DNA from: an uncultured Bacteroidales bacterium
Lineage (GTDB): Bacteria > Bacteroidota > Bacteroidia > Bacteroidales > Bacteroidaceae
Direction of reading: 5' to 3'
Assembly (NCBI GenBank): GCA_902799685.1
Contig: CADCBO010000009.1
Coordinates: 41,289-105,288, forward strand
Length of the DNA: 64,000 nucleotides
In this document: in pieces, positions 55,102 through 61,897 of the stretch
How the letters are laid out: each line of letters opens with the position of its first letter
How positions within the stretch are numbered: the first letter of the stretch is position 1
Program-made: the position numbers and the translations under genes
Notes under the pieces: model-generated
Database searches by the model: none
What the model saw: the letters and a program-made list of their open reading frames with translations, nothing else
What the model was told of the DNA's origin: nothing

Positions 55102-55785
55102 TTACCACTTAAAATCATACGGTGGCTTATCATAGTCATAGGTAAGCTGTGATATCTCGCAATCCAGACTCTTGGCGGTCTTCTTCAAGCGCTGCAGTAT
55201 TTCCTTGTAATAAAAAGTATTATATACCGATCCGAACATATAATCCGCAAGATAGCCAAAAGCGGTTTTTTGAGAAGCCCACCGCAGCGCATGCAAATGT
55301 TTATAATTAATATCCTCCATATACTGCATCAAGTACGGATTTGCGCAGTATACCGCCCCATCTAAAAACGGCATCATCGCGTCTGCATAGCGCTTTGAAT
55401 AAGTTCTGATAGCATCTCGAAGGGCATCTTCGGCCATACTGATTACCTTGACATCCTTCTTTGAGCAAGGACGCTCCCGCATATTATATCTAAGAACAGC
55501 AAAGTAGAAGATAATATGGGTCCAGGTAATCTCAACGCCAAAGAATTCCCCGGGACTATTGTCCACCGGATGCTTCTTAGCCGTTGTACGCATACCCATG
55601 AACCCATGCCGGATATCATAACAAAAACTGGCGAGGATATTATCCCTGTCATATTCATTCACATCAGAAGCCTCTTCCTGCGGATTCCAGAACTTTTCAA
55701 CGGTTTCATAAAGATCGTGAAGCTCCATCTGCGTCCCCCAGAGCCGGACACCAGCACCGTGAGGGGTTGGAATAAATGTAATCAT
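55102..55785 (-). CDS. Unknown protein, DUF6904-like
   Basis: A 227-residue protein. 'MITFIPTPHGAGVRLWGTQM' then 'LHDLYETVEKFW' and 'SFCYDIRHGFMGMRTTAKK' resemble a family I recall as DUF6904, found in accessory loci of many bacteria. No catalytic residues are known. The 3' ends of this gene and of 53492-55057 converge, 44 bp apart, with no clear terminator. Confidence 0.55.
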   Translation of the reverse strand: MITFIPTPHGAGVRLWGTQMELHDLYETVEKFWNPQEEASDVNEYDRDNILASFCYDIRHGFMGMRTTAKKHPVDNSPGEFFGVEITWTHIIFYFAVLRYNMRERPCSKKDVKVISMAEDALRDAIRTYSKRYADAMMPFLDGAVYCANPYLMQYMEDINYKHLHALRWASQKTAFGYLADYMFGSVYNTFYYKEILQRLKKTAKSLDCEISQLTYDYDKPPYDFKW

Positions 55786-55889
55786 AAATATATCTACCTT
55801 ATGATGTCAGAAACTCTTTCCTTTCTGCAAAAATATCAATCTTTCCTTTGATATTATACAATTATCAGGTATTCATAGGCATTTGGGGC

Positions 55890-55921
55890 GTTTTTTCGGA
55901 CGCCGTTGGATTAGAACCAAT
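55890..55921 (-). other. Degenerate tRNA 3'-end fragment
   Basis: Minus strand CATTGGTTCTAATCCAACGG resembles the T-arm and acceptor of the tRNA at 55966-56036 (GTTGGTTCGAATCCAACCG). No other tRNA parts are present. Confidence 0.4.
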
Positions 55922-55925
55922 GTAG

Positions 55926-55965
55926 AAAATGTGGAATTGGAGCCAGTCCCCTTTTCCACATTTTG
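55926..55965 (+). repeat. Diverged REP-A-like palindrome between tRNA fragments
   Basis: AAAATGTGGAATTGG ... CCCCTTTTCCACATTTT: same centre layout (AATTGG, CAG, CCCCTTTT) as REP-A, but arms ATGTGGAA/TTCCACAT, changed on both sides so that pairing is kept. Confidence 0.6.
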
Positions 55966-56036
55966 TGGCCGCGGTTGGATTCGAACCAACGTATCGACAT
56001 TACAAGTGTTGTCCTTTGCCACTAAGGTACGCGGCC
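55966..56036 (-). tRNA. tRNA-Thr (UGU)-like gene, divergent
   Basis: A 71-nt cloverleaf: acceptor GGCCGCG/CGCGGCC (7 bp), T8-A9, D stem CCTT/AAGG with loop AGTGGCA, anticodon stem CAACA/TGTCG (one A-C mismatch) with loop CTTGTAA (anticodon TGT), variable ATAC, T stem GTTGG/CCAAC with loop TTCGAAT, discriminator A. CCA is not encoded. The short D-loop and the mismatch suggest a phage-type or decaying tRNA, not the housekeeping copy. Confidence 0.6.
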
Positions 56037-56160
56037 TGGACCGGGATTCTTATCCTTCTTCCCGGCCCCAGGTTGGCCGATAGGATTCAGAGTATTTCAA
56101 GCTGATGCTGTTAGCCCATGATCTGCCAATTAATCTAACCCGCCGTATAATAAGTTGATT

Positions 56161-56225
56161 TAGAGGCGGGTGCGGGACTTGAACCCGCAGCCTTGGACAT
56201 TCTTGTCGAAACACTAAACCTCTGT
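56161..56225 (-). other. tRNA-like remnant (T-arm and 3' acceptor only)
   Basis: Minus strand GCGGG-TTCAAGT-CCCGC is a perfect T-arm followed by ACCCGCC, but the matching 5' acceptor GGCGGGT and a 7-nt anticodon loop are missing. Together with 55890 and 55966 it suggests a decayed tRNA cluster. The rest of 55786-56345 contains a repeated ATTGGCAGATCA and a 9-bp hairpin near 56038-56068; no ORF is supported. Confidence 0.4.
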
Positions 56226-56345
56226 AGAGCCTATGCTTTGAACCATAATGCAGAAGCTTTGGCACGATGCTGATGCTTACATACACCCCACCGGGATGCA
56301 AATAACTCTAAGTCATAATGCTAACGCTGATCTGCCAATCAGGAA

Positions 56346-57152
56346 TCATTCCGTCCCGTAGAAGATATACCCCAAGAACTTGTCCGCAGCAAGATTAGGT
56401 TCCATAGTAGGCGTATCATTAACCGTTTTAGTTGCTTCTATTACAGCATTCAAAAGTCTGCTAATACGCTCTTGAACCAATTGTTTCTGCCTCAGCGGCC
56501 ACTCTCCAGAGAATTTCTGCGACGTATATGATCCTCGTTTTATAGTAGTTTTAACCTCTTTAGTAATAGGCCGATAACTGGACGGAAGATGCTCCTTGTC
56601 AATATTGGGATCCAGCAGAATCTCAGTATCCGTGATAGTAGTGAAACTATCCCCTTCCAGCCGCGGGGTCTCAAAAATATCATCACGACCCTGGTAGTCT
56701 TCATTCTCACTTGCCTTCCAAATCTCGGAATCAGACCTTACGGGAATATTGGCAATCAGATTCTTCAGATTCTCATCGGTCAAGATATTCTTGAGTCTTA
56801 GAAGTTCCGTAGCCGACAGATCTCCCAGATTGAGCCCATCCACCATAAACGGCACTCTTGCCGAACCGGCTGCATTAGTAGCCTCAATCGCAAACTGATC
56901 CTTAAGATAAGGCAGCAGCGACCCATTCACCAACCTCTTGATTTCTTCCGATACCGTTGTAGCCACTACCGTGTGCCCCATCTTTGTAGGATCCTCCAAT
57001 TGGCCCTCGGCAGCATGGAAAGTCTTCTTCTCCCCTTTAAAAGAAGAGGTATTCCTCTTAAAAAAGTCCACCTGCCTCCTAAGCGATTCCGTATAAACCG
57101 ACCGCTCATGCTCGGCCTTAGCCAGCGTAACATTCATCTTTTCCTGTGTCAT
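56346..57152 (-). CDS. Unknown protein found with AAA ATPases (DUF7873-like)
   Basis: A 268-residue soluble protein, 'MTQEKMNVTLAKAEHERSVY' at the start, 'GHTVVATTVSEEIKRLVNG', 'FMVDGLNLGDLSATELLRL' and 'LRQKQLVQERISRLLNAV'. It looks like a family found next to phage-type AAA ATPases in Bacteroidetes accessory loci (possibly DUF7873), named from memory. Start 57152 is preferred to an upstream codon since the -7 box TAACTTTG is at 57221-57228. It shares its palindromic promoter with the divergent gene at 57316, and its promoter type with the AAA ATPase at 58455-59627. Confidence 0.6.
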   Translation of the reverse strand: MTQEKMNVTLAKAEHERSVYTESLRRQVDFFKRNTSSFKGEKKTFHAAEGQLEDPTKMGHTVVATTVSEEIKRLVNGSLLPYLKDQFAIEATNAAGSARVPFMVDGLNLGDLSATELLRLKNILTDENLKNLIANIPVRSDSEIWKASENEDYQGRDDIFETPRLEGDSFTTITDTEILLDPNIDKEHLPSSYRPITKEVKTTIKRGSYTSQKFSGEWPLRQKQLVQERISRLLNAVIEATKTVNDTPTMEPNLAADKFLGYIFYGTE

Positions 57153-57220
57153 ATCATAAGTTTTAATAGTTTTCCAATAGCCGTGACTCAAACATGAGAC
57201 AACTCCGGCATTTCCAAAGG

Positions 57221-57306
57221 CAAAGTTATACCCACCGCATCACCCCCTCCAAATCTCTGCAAACCTTGCAAAGATTTGGCTTATCAGCACAAACTTCCGA
57301 GATTTG
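57221..57306. promoter_or_regulatory. Bidirectional promoter built on the 31-bp palindrome (copy 3)
   Basis: Palindrome CCAAATC...GATTTGG at 57249-57279. Minus: TTTG (57250-57253) 21 bp from TAACTTTG (57221-57228). Plus: TTTG (57275-57278) 20 bp from GAGATTTG (57299-57306). Confidence 0.65.
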
Positions 57307-57315
57307 TCAAAAACT

Positions 57316-57807
57316 ATGATTATGAACTACAATTTTGACCCGGGACACACTTTGTTTACGTCCGACACGCACTTCAATCACGCCAATATCATAAGATTAT
57401 GCGGCCGCCTGCAGTATCTCTACCCCACCCAATATGACGTAGGAGTGGATAACAACAACTTCACCCCCGTCTCATTCTGCCAGAGGCGGAAACTCCGCGG
57501 CATGCAGCCTATACTTTTGGAGGTGCTGGAGGTAGAAGAGGTTATAGGGACCCGTGATATCTGCCAAGTCCGCTGGCATATTCTTGGCAAAAACTCCGTC
57601 TCCACGTCCGTTTTTCCGATGGCCACAATCACAGAAGGGCATTTTGCCAGCTTCGTCCCCATACCCCGTGAACAATTCCTTAAGGCAATGGACATCCTGA
57701 ACACGCCCTCCATCGACTATCCAAAATGCAAGCGGCGGATCCTAAGACTAATGAAAGATTATCATTACACCGACGATGAACCGCTGTGTTCCTCACATCC
57801 GATATGA
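57316..57807 (+). CDS. Shortened metallophosphoesterase fused to a paralogue of 51984-52313
   Basis: A 163-residue composite. Residues about 10-30 'TLFTSDTHFNHANIIRLCGR' are the first metal-binding block (DTH) of a calcineurin-like phosphoesterase; 'YDVGVDNNNFTPVSF' (about 40-55) is the C-terminal end of the same family. The middle, with the GNHD and other catalytic histidines, is missing without loss of frame, so phosphatase activity is unlikely. From 'CQRRKLRGMQPILLEVLEVE' to 'YTDD' it matches the 109-residue protein at 51984. Start may be 57316 or Met at 57322. Confidence 0.6.
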   Translation: MIMNYNFDPGHTLFTSDTHFNHANIIRLCGRLQYLYPTQYDVGVDNNNFTPVSFCQRRKLRGMQPILLEVLEVEEVIGTRDICQVRWHILGKNSVSTSVFPMATITEGHFASFVPIPREQFLKAMDILNTPSIDYPKCKRRILRLMKDYHYTDDEPLCSSHPI

Positions 57808-57811
57808 GCAT

Positions 57812-58312
57812 ATGGGAACAAATGTTTATATGAGAAGGATTCCGACTGAAGCGCAGAAAGAAGAGCTCAAGCGGCTGCTGAAGAAGCAATACGAGGATTC
57901 CATAGAGTCAATCGACCGGGACGAAGACCTGAGACCCGCCGAGGGTGACTGGCAACTAGCCGATGAAATCGAAAAGACGCGAAAAAGAATTTATGAGGAA
58001 GTGCACATCGGAAAACGCTCCTGCGGCTGGAAATTCCTCTTTGCCCCGAGTCCGGAACATTATGACGAAACCAAAGAGTCCATCTTGCAGTTCATCCATC
58101 AAGACGGCTGGCAACTGTTCGACGAATACGGAGACAAAATCGCCCCGGACAAATTCTGGGATGAATACGTCACCTGCATGGAAGACGGCTGGACAGGCGA
58201 AACTTACGACCGCTGGGAAAGGGAGCAAGGGCATTACTACCATTCTGCTGCCAGCTATGAGCATGTTACCTCAGCTGGCCTCCGCTTCGCAAGAGACACA
58301 GATTTCTGCTAG
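57812..58312 (+). CDS. Unknown protein of the 'MGTNVY' phage-associated type
   Basis: A 166-residue acidic protein. 'MGTNVYMRRIP', 'VHIGKRSCGWKFLF', 'ILQFIHQDGWQLFDEYGDKI' and 'DKFWDEYVTCME' form a pattern seen in small phage and accessory proteins that begin 'MGTNYY'. Role unknown. Start at 57812 lies four bases after the previous stop; an in-frame upstream codon inside the neighbour is less likely. Cotranscribed with the phosphoesterase fusion. Confidence 0.6.
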   Translation: MGTNVYMRRIPTEAQKEELKRLLKKQYEDSIESIDRDEDLRPAEGDWQLADEIEKTRKRIYEEVHIGKRSCGWKFLFAPSPEHYDETKESILQFIHQDGWQLFDEYGDKIAPDKFWDEYVTCMEDGWTGETYDRWEREQGHYYHSAASYEHVTSAGLRFARDTDFC

Positions 58313-58363
58313 TTTCTGTTAAGACACAGCTGAGCCTAGTCTTTTTGGTTGTCAATTACTCGT

Positions 58364-58450
58364 ACAAAATGGGAACAGTCCCCTTTGATATGAACCCCGA
58401 AAGTTGAACAAAAAACTTTCGAGGTTCATATCAGTTTGGAACTGTTTTGC
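58364..58450. repeat. 85-bp hairpin between convergent genes
   Basis: CAAAATGGGAACAGT... GATATGAACCCCGAAAGTT pairs with AACTTTCGAGGTTCATATC ...GGAACTGTTTTG around a short A-rich loop. The end lies five bases from the AAA gene stop. No typical T-run, so it is either a transcript-end structure or another REP-like insertion ('GGGAACAGTCCC' core). Confidence 0.65.
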
Positions 58451-58454
58451 ACCA

Positions 58455-59627
58455 TCACACCAACATCCCCCGATACAAGGAAGGTGTTTCTTTCCTCTTA
58501 AGGAGCAGACAGAGTGCGTCCGAGTCATCGTACCGTGAACGCATCATAAAGAACCCGTCTGCATCCGGTTCGCTTACAATTGAACCCATTGATGTTGTGG
58601 ATTCGCGCCACAGGGATGATGACGTCGATGTCATGGTATGCTTAGAAACATAATCAAATTCTTCACGCAGCAGATCCATGGCATCGTTATCACCATCCTT
58701 TGATTTCCATTTGGCAATCCACTCATTTATAGACGAATAACCACTTTCAGCCATCTTGGAGCGGATAAAATTCACCACCTCCACCTTAGATTCCATACTC
58801 TCCAGATAATGGAACTGAAGTATTTCATAAGCAAACTTGGCCACAGGAATATTCAGACAAGGCTTATCAGGCAACTCTCCATGAATATTCACCTCATCCA
58901 CCAAAGCTTTAAGAATATCTATGGTCGATATCTCCAGCAGGTCAATCTGCTGCAGAATCTTCTCCTTCTGATCCGACATTTCCGGCCTCAGATTGTCCTT
59001 CAGATACTCATCGATAGCCTCCGGCAGCAGGTTAGAGAACTCAAATCGGTAACGGATTCGTCCGGGTCGGCCCAGCAGATTATCATTCAGAGTCAACTGA
59101 TTGGTAGTCAATATATACAACCTGCGACACGCATTATACACGCCATCAATCAGTCTGAGCAGGATATCATCATCATCTCCCTTCTTAAAGGTCTTTTCGG
59201 CCTCATCAATAAACACAACGCATTCAAAATTCAGAGACTGCAGGAAAGGCAGCAGCCCTTCAGAGTTATTCTGAACAATCACCACCGGCAGGCCGATAGC
59301 ATTGCATAACAGCTTGGCCGATATGGTCTTACCCGTTCCTTTAATACCGTTGAAAATAATTCCCAGATTCTTGTTTCCTTCAATAAAAGGGGCCGAAAAC
59401 CATGTTTTCTTAACCAGACCTATTATCGGCTCAACGCCCAACTCATAGATTTTGAAATCAAAATCGAACCGGTCTCCAATCCTTTTAAGACCTATCCTCT
59501 TCATCATGGCAGTGCTGGTCTGAACCACCACAAAAACGCCGTCACCCGGCGATTCAAGCAAACGGGTATCGCCGCTCACAGGGAAAAAAGTACCCGATTC
59601 ATTAATCCATTGCTGATTATTTTTCAT
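58455..59627 (-). CDS. AAA-family ATPase of phage/accessory type
   Basis: A 390-residue cytosolic ATPase. Walker A 'FNGIKGTGKTISAKLLCNA' (Lys100), Walker B 'CVVFIDEAEKTF' (about 150), sensor 1 'LYILTTNQ' and arginine finger region 'LLGRPGRIRYRF' (about 185-200). The N-terminal 80 residues are a separate cap. The C-terminus ends with a Ser/Arg-rich tail. Classic AAA members remodel proteins; the target is unknown, perhaps the DUF7873-like product. Start Met 59627 is set by -7 TACCTTTG upstream. Its promoter holds a truncated palindrome copy of the same kind as the other genes here. Confidence 0.85.
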   Translation of the reverse strand: MKNNQQWINESGTFFPVSGDTRLLESPGDGVFVVVQTSTAMMKRIGLKRIGDRFDFDFKIYELGVEPIIGLVKKTWFSAPFIEGNKNLGIIFNGIKGTGKTISAKLLCNAIGLPVVIVQNNSEGLLPFLQSLNFECVVFIDEAEKTFKKGDDDDILLRLIDGVYNACRRLYILTTNQLTLNDNLLGRPGRIRYRFEFSNLLPEAIDEYLKDNLRPEMSDQKEKILQQIDLLEISTIDILKALVDEVNIHGELPDKPCLNIPVAKFAYEILQFHYLESMESKVEVVNFIRSKMAESGYSSINEWIAKWKSKDGDNDAMDLLREEFDYVSKHTMTSTSSSLWRESTTSMGSIVSEPDADGFFMMRSRYDDSDALCLLLKRKETPSLYRGMLV

Positions 59628-59650
59628 ACCTCCAACGTTAAATAACGCCG

Positions 59651-59697
59651 CAAAGGTACAACCCACCCTAACCAACCTCCAAATCTCTGCAAGGTCC
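59651..59697 (-). promoter_or_regulatory. AAA gene promoter with truncated 31-bp palindrome (copy 4)
   Basis: CCAAATCTCTGCAAGG (59679-59694) is the proximal half of the palindrome; TTTG (59680-59683, minus) is 21 bp from TACCTTTG (59651-59658). The distal half is lost, and a REP-A doublet begins at 59705. Confidence 0.6.
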
Positions 59698-59704
59698 AGC
59701 AAAA

Positions 59705-59784
59705 ATGATACAATTGGGGTCAGGCCCCTTTTGTACTATTTTTCAAAAAATGATACAATTGGGGCCTGACCCCTTTTGTATCAT
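59705..59784 (+). repeat. REP-A doublet between the AAA gene and bcp
   Basis: Copies 59705-59739 (arms ATGATACAA/TTGTACTAT) and 59750-59784 (ATGATACAA/TTGTATCAT, core GGGGCCTGACCCC), joined by TTTTCAAAAA. The second holds the bcp TGA (59781-59783). Confidence 0.92.
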
Positions 59785-60233
59785 TTTAGAATTTGTTCTG
59801 CAGCATTCTTAGTGTCCACCTTCTCGATGATGCGCTCTAAAACGCCCTCCTCGGAGAAGATGAAGGTGCGGCGCAGAGTACCCAGGACGGTCTTGCCGTA
59901 CATCTTTTTCTCACCCCAGGCTCCAAATGCCTGCAGCATCTCGGTGCTAGTGTCTGCCAGCAACCTAAACGGCAGCTCATACTTGGCCCTGAAACCAGTG
60001 TGAGACTTGGCGCTGTCCTTGCTCACGCCCACCACGTTGTACCCCGCAGCCGTCAGAGCCGCATAATTATCGCGGAACGAGCACGCCTCGGCCGTGCAGC
60101 CCGACGTGTTGTCCTTGGGGTAAAAATACACAATCGTCTTGCGGCCATTCCCTATAAAGTCCGATGACCGAACCACCTGACCATCCTGGTCAACCACCTC
60201 AAACTGAGGCATCTTATCTCCAACTTTCAGCAT
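59781..60233 (-). CDS. bcp: Thioredoxin-dependent thiol peroxidase (Bcp/PrxQ)
   Basis: A 150-residue cytosolic peroxiredoxin that reduces peroxides using thioredoxin. Peroxidatic Cys46 in 'DNTSGCTAEAC' and resolving Cys51, 'VYFYPKDNTSG', 'VVGVSKDSAKSH' and 'LLADTSTEM' are typical. 'GEKKMYGKTVLGTLRRTFIF' holds the active-site Arg. Lies downstream of sodB on the same strand, 89 bp apart with a repeat doublet between, so the two oxidative-stress genes may form one transcript. The stop is supplied by a REP-A arm. Confidence 0.96.
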   Translation of the reverse strand: MLKVGDKMPQFEVVDQDGQVVRSSDFIGNGRKTIVYFYPKDNTSGCTAEACSFRDNYAALTAAGYNVVGVSKDSAKSHTGFRAKYELPFRLLADTSTEMLQAFGAWGEKKMYGKTVLGTLRRTFIFSEEGVLERIIEKVDTKNAAEQILK

Positions 60234-60245
60234 AATTTATCAAAA

Positions 60246-60326
60246 ATAGTACAATTGGGGTCAGGCCCCTTTTGTACTATTTTTCCCAAAAATGATACAA
60301 AAGGGGCCTGACCCCAATTGTATCAT
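60246..60326. repeat. REP-A inverted doublet between bcp and sodB
   Basis: Copies 60246-60280 (arms ATAGTACAA/TTGTACTAT, plus orientation) and 60292-60326 (ATGATACAA/TTGTATCAT, minus), joined by TTTTCCCAAAA. The second holds the sodB TGA (60323-60325). Confidence 0.92.
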
Positions 60327-60928
60327 TTGTATCGTTTTTCAATAACACTCCAATCCAGAATCTGCCAGAGGGCATCCAGATGTGCGGCACGGCGGTTCTG
60401 ATAATCAAGGTAGTAGGCGTGCTCCCAGACATCGAACGTAAGCAACGGCTTGAGACCGCGCACAACTGGGTTAGAAGCGCCCGGCTCCTGCGTAATCACC
60501 AGCTCTCCATTAGCGTCACGGGACAGCCATACCCATCCGCTGCCAAACAGCCCCACGCCCTTGGCCACGAACTCCGCCTGGAATGCCTCCACGCCGCCCC
60601 ACTGCTTGACAATCTGAGCCTTCAAGCCACCATCATCGGCCAAAGCAACGCCCTTAGCGGCAAATTGCGTAAAATAAAGATTATGGTTCAGAATCTGCCC
60701 CGCATTATTAAACACCCCCTGATTGGCCGATGCACCACCAGCCGGATCAGCCCTGCACACAATCTCCTCCAGCGACAAATCCTCAGAAAGCCCGCTCCCA
60801 GGCAGCAACTTATTAAGATTATCCACATACCCCTGCAGATGCTTCCCATGATGGAAACTCAGCGTCTGAGCACTAATAACCGGCTCCAGATCCTTGGAAC
60901 CGTACGGCAATGTAATCAGTTCAAACAT
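60323..60928 (-). CDS. sodB: Superoxide dismutase (Fe/Mn type)
   Basis: A 201-residue cytosolic enzyme that dismutates superoxide. 'LSFHHGKHLQGYVDNLNK' (metal-ligand His near 26), 'ILNHNLYFTQF' (second His near 82), 'LFGSGWVWLS' and 'FDVWEHAYYLDYQNRR' (Asp and His ligands) are all present. Bacteroides homologues are cambialistic (Fe or Mn). A possible -7 box TATTTTCG lies at 60961-60968. The stop codon comes from the flanking repeat. Confidence 0.97.
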   Translation of the reverse strand: MFELITLPYGSKDLEPVISAQTLSFHHGKHLQGYVDNLNKLLPGSGLSEDLSLEEIVCRADPAGGASANQGVFNNAGQILNHNLYFTQFAAKGVALADDGGLKAQIVKQWGGVEAFQAEFVAKGVGLFGSGWVWLSRDANGELVITQEPGASNPVVRGLKPLLTFDVWEHAYYLDYQNRRAAHLDALWQILDWSVIEKRYK

Positions 60929-61059
60929 ATCTCAATAGCATTAATTGGTTCAACATTAAGCGAAAATAAACAATTGTTCGCTACAATCCAAATATCGACC
61001 TTTTATTCGATAATCACGTATTATCAATTTTTTCTTAGATATTATCCCAAGATTTCCGA

Positions 61060-61116
61060 CAAAAAACAAAAAAAACGCCCCTCAAGTATGCTGTCTAAAT
61101 GACACACCTGAGGGGC
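61060..61116 (-). terminator. Hairpin with T-run on the minus strand
   Basis: GCCCCTCA/TGAGGGGC with an inner TGTC/GACA pair, followed on the minus strand by GTTTTTTTTGTTTTTTG. No obvious gene ends directly upstream on that strand, so it may end a decayed unit or act ahead of sodB. The remaining 60969-61305 shows nothing else that can be supported, apart from a -7-like TATCTTTA at 61272-61279. Confidence 0.55.
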
Positions 61117-61305
61117 TTATTATTGAATAATACGCTTGTCCTCATCATTGAGGCAACCCATGGTAATCCAGAAATTATCTAAGGTAATTGCAAAAAAAGA
61201 TCGCTAGTATCATAATAAAGGTCTATCGCAAAAAATACGCCATTCCAATATGCAATGTCACAAAATTACCTTATCTTTACAATCACAATCTCAAATAATC
61301 TATAT

Positions 61306-61404
61306 ATGGAATCAAAAAGAAACTACCAGTCGCTCAAGACAGAAGTGATTGAGGCAGAGTTGAACCAGATCCTTTGCGAGAGCGGCATTAATTCTGACGA
61401 ATAA
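61306..61404 (+). CDS. Small peptide, first of a pair (32 residues)
   Basis: 'MESKRNYQSLKTEVIEAE' then 'LNQILCESGINSDE'. It aligns with the next peptide: a basic start with 'NY', an 'EV(I/V)' block, then 'L/IL..S' followed by an acidic short tail. Such short Bacteroidetes peptides (MKK..Y..P...V.......LL..S) occur in small tandem families and look like secreted or modified peptide precursors; no modification enzyme is adjacent. A TATCTTTA box lies 26 bp upstream. Coding status is inferred from the pair. Confidence 0.5.
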   Translation: MESKRNYQSLKTEVIEAELNQILCESGINSDE

Positions 61405-61494
61405 TAATATGTGAACCATCAAACGTTTCTTGCAAAAAGAGACACGTTAATAATTCCCGATATTTGCATCAGTACATTCCAATAATAAGAAATT

Positions 61495-61623
61495 ATGAAA
61501 ACAAACACTACCAATCGTAAGAATTACAAGAAACCGTCAATTGAGGTAGTCAAGTTTGCAACTAAGCCCCTTCTGCTGGTTGATAGCGACGAGTACTACT
61601 ACGAGGGAGCACCGGACGATTAA
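61495..61623 (+). CDS. Small peptide, second of a pair (42 residues)
   Basis: 'MKTNTTNRKNYKKPSIEVVK' then 'FATKPLLLVDSDEYYYEG' and 'APDD'. Typical of the Prevotella/Bacteroides small-peptide type with 'Y.KP.IEVV' and 'LL..S' motifs and an acidic, Tyr-rich tail that could be the mature part. Preceded by 'AAATT' directly before the ATG. Function is unknown. Confidence 0.55.
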   Translation: MKTNTTNRKNYKKPSIEVVKFATKPLLLVDSDEYYYEGAPDD

Positions 61624-61663
61624 TCCTGGACAATAGCTTACCCTGTTTTTCCTGCCTGCAGGG

Positions 61664-61897
61664 TCAGGCGTATTGATTCTTCCGTTTATTCTCCTCCATC
61701 AACGCCAGCAACTCCTTAAACCTCTCCACCCTATCCGGCTTCAATTCTCCAGCGGCATAGAGCTTCTTGTTATGCTTGATCCAATTGAGATACAGCCCAC
61801 GCTCCTCATCATCATGCTTAGACGGATTACGCTTATTGTTCTCTATAAACACAACCACCTCATTGTACTTCAATTGCCACTTCTCGTCTTGTGTCAT
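61664..61897 (-). CDS. Helicase-associated-domain-like small protein
   Basis: A 77-residue basic protein: 'KWQLKYNEVVVFIENNKRNP', 'LYLNWIKHNKKLYAAGELKP' and 'RVERFKELLALM' match the helicase-associated (HA, PF03457-type) repeat, usually found at the C-terminus of helicases and restriction enzymes. Here it stands alone. Its ATG overlaps the TGA of the upstream ATPase gene by four bases, so they are co-translated. Confidence 0.75.
   Translation of the reverse strand: MTQDEKWQLKYNEVVVFIENNKRNPSKHDDEERGLYLNWIKHNKKLYAAGELKPDRVERFKELLALMEENKRKNQYA

Noticed and set aside
56038-56160. Further tRNA genes between the two tRNA-like sequences
   Set aside because: Only a 9-bp hairpin and repeated ATTGGCAGATCA; no cloverleaf could be folded.
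61123-61164. 13-codon ORF before the minus-strand hairpin at 61060-61116
   Set aside because: No special codon composition, no promoter and no clear downstream gene within reach, so an attenuator could not be supported.
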